A DNA stretch of 64,000 bases from Nocardioides marmoriginsengisoli (GCF_003725695.1 NZ_RJSE01000005.1:1-64000), one strand, 5' to 3'. Shown: positions 1 to 9,653, counted from the first letter of the stretch. A program made the numbers and translations. Notes: generated from the letters alone by a model not told the origin.

Positions 1-918
1 ATCGGCGAGGCCATCACTGTCGAGGTCACCGGCACCCTGGCGGGACACACCACGACCGTGAAGACTTCGTCGCCCACTGCTGCGGTGACCGCGGCTCCGG
101 TTCCCCCGGTCACCGGGACGACGCCGACGATCAACGGAACGCCTCAGGTCGACCAGGTCCTCACCGCGACACCGGGAACGTGGGGGCCGTCCGGGGTGGC
201 GCTCGCCTACCAGTGGTTCGCCGGTGCCGACGAGATCACCGGCGCGACCAACCCGACCTACACGCCTGTCACCGGTGACATCGGGGACGCCATCACCGTC
301 CAGGTCACCGGCACCCTGGCCGGACACACCACGACCGTGAAGACCTCCTCGCCCACCGCTGCGGTGACCGCCGCTCCCCTGCCCCCGGTCACCGGGACGA
401 CACCGAGGATCACCGGCACCGCGCGCACCGGCTCCACGCTGACGGCGGTCCCGGGCGCCTGGGGACCTGCTGGTGTCCACCTGACCTACCGCTGGTTCGC
501 CAACGACACGGTGATCGCGGGAGCACGGTCCAGCACGTTCAAGCCGCGCAACACCGAGGCCGGCCGAAGGATCACCGTCGAGGTGACCGGCACGTCACCG
601 GGAGTCGCCGCCGTCACGAAGCGGTCGGCGCCCACCGCCACCTCGATCGGCGTCCTGACCCCGACTGCCGTCACGATCACCGGGACCCGCAAGGTGGGCA
701 GGACCCTGAGCGCGAGCACCGGGTCCTGGGGGCCCAAGCCGGTCGCGCTGAGCTACCGCTGGTACCGCGACGGGAAGCTGATCCCCGGACAGGTCCGACG
801 CACCTACAAGCTCCGCAAGGCCGACAAGGGCAAGCGGATCTCGGTGCGCGTCTACCAGAGCAAGACGTCCTACCTGACCGCCAACCGGGTGAGCGCGAAG
901 ACCGGGAAGATCAAGTAG
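1..918 (+). CDS. Ig-like repeat surface protein, C-terminal part (5' end outside window)
   Basis: The reading frame is open from the first base, so this is the C-terminal ~305 residues of a larger protein. It consists of tandem ~93-residue beta-sandwich-like units, each with a GTW/GSWGP motif, a central YxWF or YRWY motif and an ITVxVTG strand, followed by a short linker rich in P, V and T. The last unit is more divergent and ends in a basic tail (SAKTGKIK). No LPXTG anchor or membrane segment is seen at the C terminus. Such repeats occur in secreted actinobacterial proteins as spacers or adhesive stalks. The function of the whole protein cannot be judged because the N terminus is missing. 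The stop overlaps the end of the convergent CHAD gene by 8 nt. Confidence 0.85.
   Translation: MGEAITVEVTGTLAGHTTTVKTSSPTAAVTAAPVPPVTGTTPTINGTPQVDQVLTATPGTWGPSGVALAYQWFAGADEITGATNPTYTPVTGDIGDAITVQVTGTLAGHTTTVKTSSPTAAVTAAPLPPVTGTTPRITGTARTGSTLTAVPGAWGPAGVHLTYRWFANDTVIAGARSSTFKPRNTEAGRRITVEVTGTSPGVAAVTKRSAPTATSIGVLTPTAVTITGTRKVGRTLSASTGSWGPKPVALSYRWYRDGKLIPGQVRRTYKLRKADKGKRISVRVYQSKTSYLTANRVSAKTGKIK
4..400 (+). repeat. Near-identical 279-bp tandem repeat inside the Ig-like gene
   Basis: The DNA from position 1 recurs at position 280, an exact 93-codon period, with only scattered changes that are mostly synonymous. Later units are much more diverged. The left edge of the array is outside the window. 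Confidence 0.8.
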
Positions 919-1759
919 CCGTACGGATCGCGCCGGCCCGGGCGACGAGCCGATCGACCGCGGGGACCAGCTTCTCCTCGACGGCGACCATCCCGGCACG
1001 CTCCTCCCGGCGGAGCCGGCGTACCAGGTCGGCCGTGGCCGGTTCCCGGATCGCGACCAGCGTCATCCACTCTCGGGCCACGACCGCGTCGTGGTGCTCC
1101 CCGAGTAGCTCCTGGACGGACCGCATCGCCTTGTCGAGCCCGGAGCGCTGCTCCGCGGCCACGTCCAGCACACCGGTGACCGCCCGGGCAACCTTCACCT
1201 GCTTCCGTTGGTCGTGCAGCAGGCGCGCACGCCGGCCCGGCGGGAGGTCGGTAGCAAGGGCCGCCGGCAGGTCGGCGCAGAGGTCGTCGAGCGTCCGCAT
1301 CGCCAGTCGCCGGATCTCGAGGTCGAGGTAGATCTGCGGCGCGGTCGGCACCTGGAGGTGCAGCCGGCCCAGCGCGAGCAGCAGGAGGTCGGTGCGCTCG
1401 TCGGCGAGGGCCGCTCCGGCCGCAGCTGCTGCCTCGTCCGCCCAGCAGGCCAGGTGGTCGGCGAGGACCACGGCCGCGGCACGCTCCTCGGCTGCCTCCA
1501 GGCGCCCGCCCAGTCGCTCGCCGGCGACCTCCGCGTCTCGGGTCGCGGCCAGCTGCCGGGCGAACCAGCGCAGGTCCGTACCGAGCTCGGGCGGGAGGTC
1601 CGCCAGCACCGGTCGGAAGACGGTCAGCGTCGCCCGCAGTCTGCGCAGCGCGACCCGGGCGTCGTGGACCGCTCCCAGGTCGACCCGCAGCTCGGCGACG
1701 GCGGCACGCACTGCCACCACCTGGTCCTCGACGAGCCGACCCAGGGGTACCCGTGACAC
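911..1759 (-). CDS. CHAD domain protein
   Basis: An all-helical protein of about 280 residues with the CHAD signature near the N terminus (AVHDARVALRRLRATL), then many conserved His, Arg and Lys residues such as LLHDQRKQVKVARAV and LLGEHHDAVVAREW. CHAD domains bind polyphosphate and often sit next to CYTH or polyphosphate genes; no CYTH domain is present here. I chose the GTG at 1759, which leaves 13 nt after the upstream small gene. A TTG at 1780 in the same frame would overlap that gene by 8 nt and is possible. It is probably co-transcribed with the 66-residue gene upstream. Polyphosphate binding is inferred from the family only. Confidence 0.8.
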   Translation of the reverse strand: MSRVPLGRLVEDQVVAVRAAVAELRVDLGAVHDARVALRRLRATLTVFRPVLADLPPELGTDLRWFARQLAATRDAEVAGERLGGRLEAAEERAAAVVLADHLACWADEAAAAAGAALADERTDLLLLALGRLHLQVPTAPQIYLDLEIRRLAMRTLDDLCADLPAALATDLPPGRRARLLHDQRKQVKVARAVTGVLDVAAEQRSGLDKAMRSVQELLGEHHDAVVAREWMTLVAIREPATADLVRRLRREERAGMVAVEEKLVPAVDRLVARAGAIRTAT

Positions 1760-1772
1760 CCCCGCGCCGGGG

Positions 1773-1973
1773 TCAGGCAACCTGCTGTTCCACCTTCTCC
1801 AGCGCAGCGCGTTCGACCAGGATCTCCACGAAGTCGCGGATCGGGGCCCCGTCGAACTCGTGGTACGCCGCGTCGACCTGGGCCTTGATGGTGGTGATGT
1901 CGATGCTCGGGTGCCGCGCCTTCAACCGGGCCGCGACCTGCTCGAGCGCTTGTGCCTCATCCTTGGACGCCAT
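1773..1973 (-). CDS. Small three-helix-bundle dimerization-type protein
   Basis: A 66-residue charged helical protein (MASKDEAQALEQVAARL...). The pattern of an N-terminal helix, an LKARHPSIDITTIKAQVDAAYHEF block and a C-terminal VEILVERAALEKV helix resembles the small actinobacterial three-helix-bundle dimerization proteins. It starts with ATG and lies just upstream of the CHAD gene, so the two are probably one transcript. No function can be assigned. Confidence 0.7.
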   Translation of the reverse strand: MASKDEAQALEQVAARLKARHPSIDITTIKAQVDAAYHEFDGAPIRDFVEILVERAALEKVEQQVA

Positions 1974-2035
1974 GACTCATCATCGGCATCGTCCCGCTCC
2001 ACGACAAGTGAACGGTTGGTGAACAATCCAGAGGC

Positions 2036-3076
2036 TCAGTCGGCCGCCGGGACCTTCCCGGAGATCAGGGGCAGCGCCCAACGGGCGTCCGGATCGGCCT
2101 CGACCAGCAGTGCCTTGAACAGCAGGCTCAGCGGGACCGCGAGCAGTGCCCCGAGCGGGCCGACCGCCCAGGCCCAGAAGACCAACGAGATGAAGGTCAG
2201 CGTCGCCGAGAGGCCGACGGCGTCACCGACGAACCGGGGCTGGATCACCGACTGGATCACGAAGTTGATCACCGAGTAGATGATGACCACCGCGATCATC
2301 AGGCCCGGGCCGCCGTCGAGGAGCGCGATCACCGCCGGCGGGACCACCCCGATCACGAAGCCGACGTTCGGGATGAAGTTGGTGACGAACGCCAGCACTC
2401 CCCAGATGAAGGCGCCGGGCACACCGATGATCAGCAGCGCGCCGACATCGACCACGGCGACGATGAACCCGAAACCGGCCGAGACCGCCATGTAGCTGCG
2501 GGTGCCGCTCGCGAAGCTGGCCAGGCCCGCCACCACGTCGGGCTTGTGGTCGGCCAGGGTGCCGACGACCTTCATCGTCGGCGCCGCGTCGAACGCCAGG
2601 AAGAGCAGCAGGGTCATGATGAAGAAGATGTCCGAGAGGACGCCCAGGATGCCGCTCAGGATGTCCGTGGCGACGCCCACCAGGCTGCCGACGTCGAAGG
2701 AGTCCTTGATCGCGTTGACCTGGTCGCTGCCGACACCCCGGTCCTGCAACCAGGCCGTCACGTCGGTGACGTAGCCGTTGATCTGCGGGGTGTAGTCGGG
2801 CACCAGTACCGCGAGCCGCCCGACCGAGATCACCAGGGCCAGGGTCACCAGGATCATCAGCGCGTAGACCGAGAGCAGCAGGATCACCGAGGCCAGCCAC
2901 CCCGGCACGTGGTGCTTCACCAGCCACACCCGCACGGGGTAGACCGTGATGATCAGGACCAGCGCCAGGAAGGCAGGGCCGACGATGCCGGCGACACCGC
3001 GCAGGCCGGCCAGCGCGATCGTCAGCGCAGCCAGCCCGACGAGGACGCTGAGCGCCCGGGGTTGAAGTCGTTCCAT
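2036..3076 (-). CDS. AI-2E family transporter (YdiK/PerM-like)
   Basis: A membrane protein of 346 residues with about eight hydrophobic segments: paired N-terminal helices, a soluble loop (QINGYVTDVTAWLQDRGV), then a helix-rich C-terminal half containing NFIPNVGFVIGVVPPAVIALL and the QPRFVGDAVGLSATLTFIS signature of the AI-2E/PerM family. Members export varied small molecules; the substrate is unknown. I chose the ATG at 3076 because GAGGAG lies 7 nt upstream. An in-frame upstream start at 3121 would add 15 hydrophilic residues with no comparable ribosome binding site. It stands alone between the small-protein pair and rlmC. Confidence 0.88.
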   Translation of the reverse strand: MERLQPRALSVLVGLAALTIALAGLRGVAGIVGPAFLALVLIITVYPVRVWLVKHHVPGWLASVILLLSVYALMILVTLALVISVGRLAVLVPDYTPQINGYVTDVTAWLQDRGVGSDQVNAIKDSFDVGSLVGVATDILSGILGVLSDIFFIMTLLLFLAFDAAPTMKVVGTLADHKPDVVAGLASFASGTRSYMAVSAGFGFIVAVVDVGALLIIGVPGAFIWGVLAFVTNFIPNVGFVIGVVPPAVIALLDGGPGLMIAVVIIYSVINFVIQSVIQPRFVGDAVGLSATLTFISLVFWAWAVGPLGALLAVPLSLLFKALLVEADPDARWALPLISGKVPAAD

Positions 3077-3131
3077 CGCCGGCTCCTCGGGTGTCGGTGA
3101 GCGTCGAACGTACTGCATCACCTGGTCGCGC

Positions 3132-4256
3132 TCACCGGCCGGTGCGCTCCAGCAGGGTCAGCACCTCGACGTGCTCGGTGTGCGGGAACATGTCGAAGAG
3201 CCGGGCGCGTCGTGGAACGAGGCTCGGCATCCGGGCCAGATCGCGGGCCAGCGACTCGGGGTTGCAGCTGGAGTAGAGCACCTGGCGGACCGTCGAGGCC
3301 TCCAGCCAGTCGGTCAGCTCGGTACCGATCCCGCGGCGAGGCGGGTTCACGACCACCAGGTCCGGCGGCGGGCTGTCCAGTGCGTACGCCGTCGCGTCCG
3401 CGACCACGAACTCCGCAGCGGCCCCGGCGTCGACCGCGCTCTCCTGGGCGCTCCTGATCGCCTCGGCGCTCGACTCGACGCCGATCACCCGGCGCCCCGG
3501 CCCGGCCAGGTGCAGCGCGAAACCGCCGACCCCGCAGTAGAGGTCCCAGACCGCCTCCGTCCCGAGGTCGGCGACCCAGCTCCGGGCGTCCCGGTAGAGC
3601 GCCGCCGCCACGGTGGTGTTGGTCTGGAAGAAGCTCCTGGTGCGCAGCTGCAGGTGGACGTCGTTGACCGGCATCGGCAGCGCGTCCGCCTCGGTGAGCA
3701 GGATCTCGTCCGCACCCTCCAGCACCGCCTTGTGCTCGGGCTGGAGGTTCACCGAGACCACGAGCAGACCGGGCAGGGTCTCGAGCAGCCACGGCAGGTG
3801 CTTCCGGATCCGGGTCACCGGCTCCTGCGAGCGGGCCACGAACCGGAGCATCAGCCGGCCGGTGGGCGCGGCGGTCAGGATCACCAGCTTCAGCTCACCG
3901 CGTCGCGCGGCCACGTCGTACGGCGGCAGCTTCGCCCGGGTGACGAACTCGGCGACGACCGGGAGCGCGTCCGTGATCGCCGGCACGTAGAGGCCGCAGT
4001 CGCGCAGGTCGACCCCCGCGCCGGACTCCCCCAGGATGCCCAGCCGCGGTGCGTCGGCGGTGCCGGTGACGACCATCTTGGCCTTGTTGCGGAACGCCTG
4101 CTCGGGACCGCGGAACGGTACCTCCCAGACCAGTCCCGCGGGGGTCTGGAGCAGCGCCTCACTGCGTGCCTGCAGCGCGGCGACCTGGTCGTCGTACGGG
4201 CGGGGCAGCCAGCTGCAGGAACGGCAGCGGCCGGCGTCGTAGTGGTCGCAGTCCAT
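3132..4256 (-). CDS. rlmC: 23S rRNA (uracil-C5)-methyltransferase, RlmC type
   Basis: A 374-residue TrmA/RlmC/RlmD-family SAM-dependent rRNA methyltransferase. The N-terminal Cys pattern MDCDHYDAGRCRSC plus the later RDCGLYVP Cys gives the four ligands of the family's [4Fe-4S] cluster. LYCGVGGFALHL is the SAM-binding loop, VVVNPPRRG is motif IV, and the catalytic Cys is in YSSCNPESLARDL near the C terminus. The lack of an N-terminal TRAM domain and the short length fit RlmC (U747 in E. coli numbering) rather than RlmD. The site specificity is inferred from these family features. It is a single gene, 6 nt from the acyltransferase upstream. Confidence 0.85.
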   Translation of the reverse strand: MDCDHYDAGRCRSCSWLPRPYDDQVAALQARSEALLQTPAGLVWEVPFRGPEQAFRNKAKMVVTGTADAPRLGILGESGAGVDLRDCGLYVPAITDALPVVAEFVTRAKLPPYDVAARRGELKLVILTAAPTGRLMLRFVARSQEPVTRIRKHLPWLLETLPGLLVVSVNLQPEHKAVLEGADEILLTEADALPMPVNDVHLQLRTRSFFQTNTTVAAALYRDARSWVADLGTEAVWDLYCGVGGFALHLAGPGRRVIGVESSAEAIRSAQESAVDAGAAAEFVVADATAYALDSPPPDLVVVNPPRRGIGTELTDWLEASTVRQVLYSSCNPESLARDLARMPSLVPRRARLFDMFPHTEHVEVLTLLERTGR

Positions 4257-4262
4257 CGGAGC

Positions 4263-4967
4263 TCAGAAGAGCGGAGGGATCTCGCCGGCGAGCATCGCCT
4301 CGACCTCTTCGGTCGTCCAGGTGGGCCGCAGGTCACCGGACCCGCTGGTCGCCAGCCAGCCGACGCCCGGCTCCAGCACCCGGACCACCTTGGCCGGCAC
4401 ACCGGCGATCACGGCGTGGTCGGGGATCTCGCCGCGTACGACGGAGCCGGCACCGACGACCACGTTCCGCCCGATCTGCGCGCCCGGGAGCACGATCGCG
4501 CCGTGCCCCAGCCAGCTGCCCGACCCGATCGAGACCGGCTGCTTCGGACCGAGCTGCTGCCCGATCGGCGTGCTCGGATCCTGGTAGCCGTGGCTGGCGT
4601 CGGAGACGAAGACGTTGCGGCCGAACCAGACGTCGTCGCCGATCGTGATCGACTCGTGCGCGGTGAGCGTCGCCATCGCGCCGATCACGCAGCGATCGCC
4701 GATCACCAGGCCGCGTGCGGGGAGGTCCACCTCGTCCGGGGAGTACCCGACGATCAGGTTCGAACCGGCGCCGATCAGGGTGTCCTCACCGATGTGGATC
4801 GCGCGGTGCCCGTAGACGGCGGCCGGCGGGTAGGAGAAGTAGCTCCGCGCCCCGAAGGTGCCGAACTTGTCCGCTTCCGCCGTACCGGGCACGATCGCGC
4901 CGGCCTCCAGCACCCAGCGGCGGGCGGCATGGACGGCGCGGTTGCGCAGGCGACGGGACCAGGACAC
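4263..4967 (-). CDS. Left-handed beta-helix acyltransferase (acetyltransferase-like)
   Basis: A 234-residue protein with many hexapeptide repeats (for example IHIGEDTLIGAGSNLI, VIGDRCVIGAMATL, IGSGSWLGHGAIVLPGAQIGRNVVVGAGSVV), followed by IPDHAVIAGVPAKVVRVL, the typical end of the maltose/galactoside O-acetyltransferase-like fold. Such enzymes acetylate sugars or cell-surface glycans from acetyl-CoA. The divergent neighbour is a polytopic membrane protein resembling sugar transferases, so a surface-glycan role is plausible but not shown. Confidence 0.82.
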   Translation of the reverse strand: MSWSRRLRNRAVHAARRWVLEAGAIVPGTAEADKFGTFGARSYFSYPPAAVYGHRAIHIGEDTLIGAGSNLIVGYSPDEVDLPARGLVIGDRCVIGAMATLTAHESITIGDDVWFGRNVFVSDASHGYQDPSTPIGQQLGPKQPVSIGSGSWLGHGAIVLPGAQIGRNVVVGAGSVVRGEIPDHAVIAGVPAKVVRVLEPGVGWLATSGSGDLRPTWTTEEVEAMLAGEIPPLF

Positions 4968-5079
4968 GGGCGGAGATTACCGCTTCGCGCCGGTGCGCAC
5001 AGCACCGCAGGCGCTAAAGTCCGACCCGCTGGTGCGACAGCCGCCCTTGTCGATCTGCGCCGGCAGCAAAGGACGGGTC

Positions 5080-6495
5080 GTGCGCACCGAGCACCGCAAC
5101 ACCTCCGCGCCTACCCGGTGGGGGCGCGTGCTGCCGTGGGCGCTGGGACTGCTCGCCGCCCTCGTGCTCACCGAAGCCTGGCGCCAGGTCGGGCACCCCT
5201 ACATCGCCCACGACGACTGGGGCTTCCTGCTCCCCGTCGATGCGGCGCGACGCGACGCGATGCTCGATCACGTCCTGGCCGAGGGGCGCTGGCTCAACTA
5301 CCTGTGGTGGCTCGGGCCCGGGCACCTGCTCACCCCGGTGACCGCGGTGCTGCTCTTCGGGACCGCCTACCTGACCTTCGTCGCCGGCGTCGCCCGACGG
5401 TGGGCGCCGGGCTGGCTCGGCCTGCCGGTCGCGCTGGCGTTGTTCTCCTCCCCGATGATCGCCGACCTCTGGCTCTGGCCGGCCACCCTCGGGCCCTCGA
5501 TGCTGATCACGGCCGTGGCCGCCCTCACGGTCTCCCGCTGCGCGCGACGCCCCCAGCTGCTCCGCGCCTGGGTGGTGCTCGCTACCTTCCTGGCGTTCCT
5601 GAGCTATCCCCCGGCGGCCCTCGTGATCCTGGTGATCGTCGTGGTCGAGCTCGTCGACCGCAGCCTGCGCGAGCTGACCGGGATCACCGTCGTCTTCGGA
5701 CTTGCCTACGTCGCCAGCGCGCTGGTCGTCTTCACGCTGAACCAGATCGCCTTCGGCACCTTCGGCATCGAGCCGATGGCCTGGCGGCGCCCGAATCCGC
5801 TGCACGACCTGGGCGATGTCGGCCAGAACCTGCGCACGTACGCCGACAGCGTCGGCGAGCTCGTCGGCAGCACGACGATTCCGATCGCGCTCGGCGCCCT
5901 GGGCGTCGCCGTCTGTCTCGCACTGCCGCGGTTGCGCGCCCGCGGCCTGCGCCTCGTGCTGCTCGTCGTCGCCCTCCTCGGGGTGCAGGCCGCAACCACG
6001 ATCGCGAGCGGCACCTTCACGCCGTACCGGTCCAACGCCTGGCTCTGGCTGCTCGTGGTCGTTCCGTTCGTCTGGATCGCCCGGGAGACGAGCGCACGTC
6101 AATGGGGCCGCGCGGCCGCGGTGGTGGCGCTGGTCGTCGTCGGCTCCTGGGGTATCCGGTACTGGCAGGCCGCCGTCGAGTACTCCCAGGACCGGCGCGA
6201 GCACTACCAGCGGATCGAGGACCGGGTGGTGGCCGAGGCCCGGAAGGCGCCGTACGACGCCATCTACCTCCTCGGCAGCGAGGAGGACTGGCGCCGGGGC
6301 CTGTTCCGCCAGGAGACCCAGTACCTCAGCGAGAAGACCCGCGCCGACCACGGGATCACGCTGCTCGGGTGTCACCCGCCGTCCTGCCGGCTCGGCTCGA
6401 GACCGAGCGTGGTCGCCCGCATCGCGGCCGGCCGCCACGTGATGCGTACCGGTGACTACATCGTGGTGGTCCCCTCCGCGGCTCGCCACCGGTGA
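5080..6495 (+). CDS. Polytopic membrane protein, GtrII glucosyltransferase-like
   Basis: A 471-residue protein with about ten hydrophobic helices, an early AHDDWGFLLP motif after the first helix, and a C-terminal soluble tail. A short first periplasmic loop with DD, then many helices, resembles the GtrII family that transfers glucosyl units from lipid carriers to surface polymers. No direct motif proves this. I chose the GTG at 5080 because AAAGGA lies about 8 nt upstream and the hydrophobic segment starts soon after; the frame stays open upstream into the divergent acyltransferase gene. No homologous partner genes (flippase or bactoprenol glucosyltransferase) are adjacent. Confidence 0.6.
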   Translation: MRTEHRNTSAPTRWGRVLPWALGLLAALVLTEAWRQVGHPYIAHDDWGFLLPVDAARRDAMLDHVLAEGRWLNYLWWLGPGHLLTPVTAVLLFGTAYLTFVAGVARRWAPGWLGLPVALALFSSPMIADLWLWPATLGPSMLITAVAALTVSRCARRPQLLRAWVVLATFLAFLSYPPAALVILVIVVVELVDRSLRELTGITVVFGLAYVASALVVFTLNQIAFGTFGIEPMAWRRPNPLHDLGDVGQNLRTYADSVGELVGSTTIPIALGALGVAVCLALPRLRARGLRLVLLVVALLGVQAATTIASGTFTPYRSNAWLWLLVVVPFVWIARETSARQWGRAAAVVALVVVGSWGIRYWQAAVEYSQDRREHYQRIEDRVVAEARKAPYDAIYLLGSEEDWRRGLFRQETQYLSEKTRADHGITLLGCHPPSCRLGSRPSVVARIAAGRHVMRTGDYIVVVPSAARHR

Positions 6496-6529
6496 CGGGT
6501 GTTCTGAGAACTCTGCCGGTCCCTGGTCG

Positions 6530-6541
6530 TAGTTTGGGTGC
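6530..6541 (+). promoter_or_regulatory. Leaderless promoter -10 of the ABC exporter
   Basis: TAGTTT (6530-6535) fits TANNNT and ends 6 nt before the ATG, the spacing of leaderless actinobacterial promoters. An imperfect palindrome GTTCTGAGAAC lies just upstream (about 6500-6510) and could be an operator. Confidence 0.5.
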
Positions 6542-7447
6542 ATGAGTGCTGCTGTCATCGACGTGCAGGGGCTGGTCAAGGAGTTCGGTGCCTTCCGAGC
6601 CCTCGACGGCCTCGATCTCTCGGTCGCTCCCGGCGAGGTGCACGGGTTCCTGGGCCCGAACGGCGCCGGCAAGTCGACGACCATCCGGGCCCTGCTCGGC
6701 CTGCTGCGGATCGACGGCGGCACCGCGTCGGTGTTCGGCCTGGACCCCTGGCGCGACACCGTCGCGATCCACCGACGGCTGGCCTACGTGCCGGGCGACG
6801 TCGCTCTCTGGCCGAACCTGACCGGTGGCGAGACGATCGACCTGCTGACCCGGATGCGGGGCACCAAGCCGGACCCGGCCCGTCGGGGCGCGTTGCTCGA
6901 GCTGTTCGCGCTCGACCCGACCAAGAAGGGGCGGGCCTACTCGAAGGGGAACCGTCAGAAGGTCGCCCTGGTCGCCGCGTTCTCCGCCGACACCGATCTG
7001 CTGATCCTCGACGAGCCGACCTCCGGACTGGACCCGTTGATGGAGCAGGTGTTCAACGACTGCGTGGCCGATCACACCGCACGCGGCGCGACCGTCCTCC
7101 TCTCCAGCCACATCCTCAGCGAGGTCGAGCGGCTCGCCGAGCGGGTCACGATCATCCGGGACGGCCGGGCGGTCGAGACCGGGTCCCTCGCCGAGCTGCG
7201 ACACCTGAGGCGCACCAGGATCCGGGCCGAGGTGAGTGCAGCGGTCCCCGACCTCGGCGGCCTCGACGGCGTCCACGACCTCGGCGTCGAGGGCCGGTGG
7301 ATCAGCTGCTCGGTCGACCCCGACGCCCTGGAGAAGGTGCTCACCGCGCTGACCGGCGCTGGCGTGGTGTCCCTGACCAGCACGCCGCCGACCCTGGAGG
7401 AGCTCTTCCTCGACGCCTACCGGACCGATCCGGAGCGGACGCCGTGA
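6542..7447 (+). CDS. ABC transporter ATP-binding protein
   Basis: A 301-residue ABC-2-type exporter ATPase. Walker A is GPNGAGKST, Walker B is [13 protein letters not shown], and the H-loop is in LSSHIL. The signature is [11 protein letters not shown] rather than the usual LSGGQ, as is common in this drug/antibiotic exporter subfamily. A C-terminal ~80-residue extension follows. It overlaps the permease gene by 4 nt (GTGA), so the two are translationally coupled. The substrate is unknown. Confidence 0.9.
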   Translation: MSAAVIDVQGLVKEFGAFRALDGLDLSVAPGEVHGFLGPNGAGKSTTIRALLGLLRIDGGTASVFGLDPWRDTVAIHRRLAYVPGDVALWPNLTGGETIDLLTRMRGTKPDPARRGALLELFALDPTKKGRAYSKGNRQKVALVAAFSADTDLLILDEPTSGLDPLMEQVFNDCVADHTARGATVLLSSHILSEVERLAERVTIIRDGRAVETGSLAELRHLRRTRIRAEVSAAVPDLGGLDGVHDLGVEGRWISCSVDPDALEKVLTALTGAGVVSLTSTPPTLEELFLDAYRTDPERTP

Positions 7448-9036
7448 CCAGCGGCACGCTCGCCGGTACGACGCTCCTGGTCCGGCACTCGTGGCGACGG
7501 GACCGGGTGCTCGCGTCGCTCTGGGGACTGGCACTCGTCGCGGTCGCCTACGCCTCTGCCGCCGCCACCTCCTCGCTGTACCCGACCGTGCGCGACCAGG
7601 TCGCCGCCGCCGAGGCGATCAACGCCAGCCCGGCGATCGTCGCGCTGTACGGGCCGATCCTCGACGTCACCAGCCTCGGTGAGCTGGCGATGACGAAGAT
7701 GACGGTCCTGTACTCGGTCTTCGTCGCGGCGCTGTTCGTCGTCCTGCTCCGCCGGCACACCCGGGTGGAGGAGGAGTCCGGACGTGCAGAGCTGCTGGGC
7801 GGCACCGCGATCGGCCGGGACGCACCGCTGGCCTCGGCGGTGGTCGAGTCGAGTGCCATCGCGGTGGCGATCGGCCTCCCGACCGCCGCCGTCAACGTCG
7901 CCGGAGGCCTCCCGCTCGCCGGGTCGCTGGCATTCGGCGCCGGCTGGATCGGGATCGGCCTCGTCGCGATCGGTATCGGGGCGGTCGCCTCCCAGGTCTC
8001 CGCCAGCGCCCGGACCTGCGGCGCGGCGGCGGCCGGGGCGATCGGCGCGGCGTACCTGCTCCGTGCCGTCGGCGACACCTCCGTGCACTGGCTCAGCTGG
8101 GCGACGCCGTTCGGGTGGTCGACCCAGCTCCGGGCGTACTCCGACCCGCGCTGGTGGGTGCTCGCCCTCTACGCCGTCCTGGCGGTCGCACTGCTCACCG
8201 GCGCGCAGGCGTTGCGAAGCCGGCGCGACCTGGGAAGCGGCCTGGTCGCCGCGCGCCCGGGGCCGGCCGACGCGGCGCCGGGACTCACCGACGCCCTGGC
8301 GCTCGCCCTGCGCGTGCACACCCCGACGATCGCGGTCTGGAGTGCGGCGACCGCCGTCCTGGGCGCAGTGCTCGGCGCGATCGTGCCGAACGTCGGCGAC
8401 CTCCTCGACTCGGAGGCCGCCCGCGAGGTGGTGGCCCGGCTGGGCGGCGACGGTGCTGTCGAACGAGCACTGATCGCTGCGGAGCTCTCGATCGTGGCGA
8501 TCGCGGTCAGCTGCTTCGGCATCGCCGTGATCGCGCACGGCGGCGCGGACGAGCAGGCGGGCCGCACCGAGCTGGTGCTGGCCACCGGTACCTCACGCGC
8601 GCGCTCCTTCGGCGCCACCCTGCTGGTCGCGCTCACCGGCGCGACCTGGCTCCTGGCCGTCTCCGGGGCCGCTGTCGCCCTCGGCTACGGGATCGTGGGC
8701 GGCGACGTCGGCGACACCTTCGGCGAGATCCTCCCGGCTGCGCTCGCCCAGGCGCCCGCTGCCTGGGTGGTGGTGGCGCTGGCCGCCCTCGCCTTCTCCG
8801 TCCGGGCGTCCTGGACCGTGGCCGGGTGGGGAGCGGTGGCGCTCTTCGTCACGCTCGGCCAGGTGGGCGAGCTGCTCGGGCTGCCGGCCGTGGTGCTGGG
8901 GCTCTCGCCGTACACGCACACGCCGTCGATGCCGGTCGAGGCCTTCGCCGTGGTCCCGGAGATGGTGCTGACCGCGATCGCGGCGGCACTCCTCGGCGTC
9001 TCCTGGATGCGGTACCGCACCCGCGACCTCGGCTGA
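7444..9036 (+). CDS. ABC transporter permease, polyketide-antibiotic exporter type
   Basis: A 530-residue membrane protein with about twelve hydrophobic segments arranged as two similar halves (each with a soluble [17 protein letters not shown] or [17 protein letters not shown] segment). This duplicated EExGRxELL pattern is typical of permeases annotated as polyketide antibiotic exporters. I chose the GTG at 7444 that overlaps the ATPase stop; the open frame continues upstream only as an out-of-phase reading of the ATPase gene. Together the two genes should form a complete exporter (two ATPases plus one double-size permease). Transport of a particular drug is not supported by the sequence. 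Confidence 0.88.
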   Translation: MTSGTLAGTTLLVRHSWRRDRVLASLWGLALVAVAYASAAATSSLYPTVRDQVAAAEAINASPAIVALYGPILDVTSLGELAMTKMTVLYSVFVAALFVVLLRRHTRVEEESGRAELLGGTAIGRDAPLASAVVESSAIAVAIGLPTAAVNVAGGLPLAGSLAFGAGWIGIGLVAIGIGAVASQVSASARTCGAAAAGAIGAAYLLRAVGDTSVHWLSWATPFGWSTQLRAYSDPRWWVLALYAVLAVALLTGAQALRSRRDLGSGLVAARPGPADAAPGLTDALALALRVHTPTIAVWSAATAVLGAVLGAIVPNVGDLLDSEAAREVVARLGGDGAVERALIAAELSIVAIAVSCFGIAVIAHGGADEQAGRTELVLATGTSRARSFGATLLVALTGATWLLAVSGAAVALGYGIVGGDVGDTFGEILPAALAQAPAAWVVVALAALAFSVRASWTVAGWGAVALFVTLGQVGELLGLPAVVLGLSPYTHTPSMPVEAFAVVPEMVLTAIAAALLGVSWMRYRTRDLG

Positions 9037-9045
9037 CCGGTCAGC

Positions 9046-9633
9046 TCAGACGGTGCCGGTCTCCTCCTCGCGCAGCCGGGGCTCGGTGCGGTTCTCCGGC
9101 TTGATGCCGTGCTTGTCGGCGTAGAAGGCACGGACGAAGTCCATGTCGGCGACCAGGTCGCCGGACGGGTGGAAGGTCGGCCCCATTCCCAGGTTCCGGG
9201 TCGGACCGTCGACGAAGCCGAGGGTGATCGGCAGTCCGGTCTGCTGGGAGATCCGGTAGAAGCCGGCCTTCCAGTACTCCCCCTTGCCGCGGGTGCCCTC
9301 GGCGGCGATCGCCAGCAGGAACGCGTCGCTCCCCTCGGCCTCCGCCAGCAGCGCCCGGATCGCGGCGCCCGGGTTCTCCCGGTCCAGCGGGATGCCACCG
9401 GTCGCCCGCAGGATCACTCCGGCCGGCCCCTTGAAGTACGTGTGCTTGATCAGCACCTGCGGCCGGACCCCGTTGCTCCAGGCCATCAGCACGGTGACCA
9501 GCCAGTCCCACTGGGACGTGTGCGGGGCTCCCACCAGGATGCCGCTCTCGGGAACGCTCCCGACCAGCTTCCACCGGGTGAGCTTGAGAACGGTTCGGGC
9601 GAGGGCGGGACGGATCCTCATCGTGCGGGCCAC
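9046..9633 (-). CDS. PlsC-like 1-acyl-glycerol-phosphate acyltransferase family protein
   Basis: A 195-residue protein with the acyltransferase HX4D motif as HTSQWD (His38, Asp43) and the later AEGTR motif near residue 110. The short length and the absence of a clear membrane anchor match the soluble PlsC-like branch common in actinobacteria and proteobacteria. The GTG at 9633 has AGGAG 5 nt upstream; an in-frame ATG at 9621 is an alternative. It converges with the ABC permease gene. The acyl acceptor is unknown. Confidence 0.82.
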   Translation of the reverse strand: MARTMRIRPALARTVLKLTRWKLVGSVPESGILVGAPHTSQWDWLVTVLMAWSNGVRPQVLIKHTYFKGPAGVILRATGGIPLDRENPGAAIRALLAEAEGSDAFLLAIAAEGTRGKGEYWKAGFYRISQQTGLPITLGFVDGPTRNLGMGPTFHPSGDLVADMDFVRAFYADKHGIKPENRTEPRLREEETGTV

Positions 9634-9653
9634 GGGTCTCCTGCTCAGGGTGG

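Noticed and set aside
4750-4765. tRNA-like GGTTCGAACC arm
   Set aside because: It lies inside the acyltransferase gene and no cloverleaf can be formed; no tRNA was found anywhere in the window.
3171-6455. Long plus-strand open frame of over 1000 codons
   Set aside because: It is antisense to rlmC and the acyltransferase, then out of frame with the membrane-protein gene; no family features.
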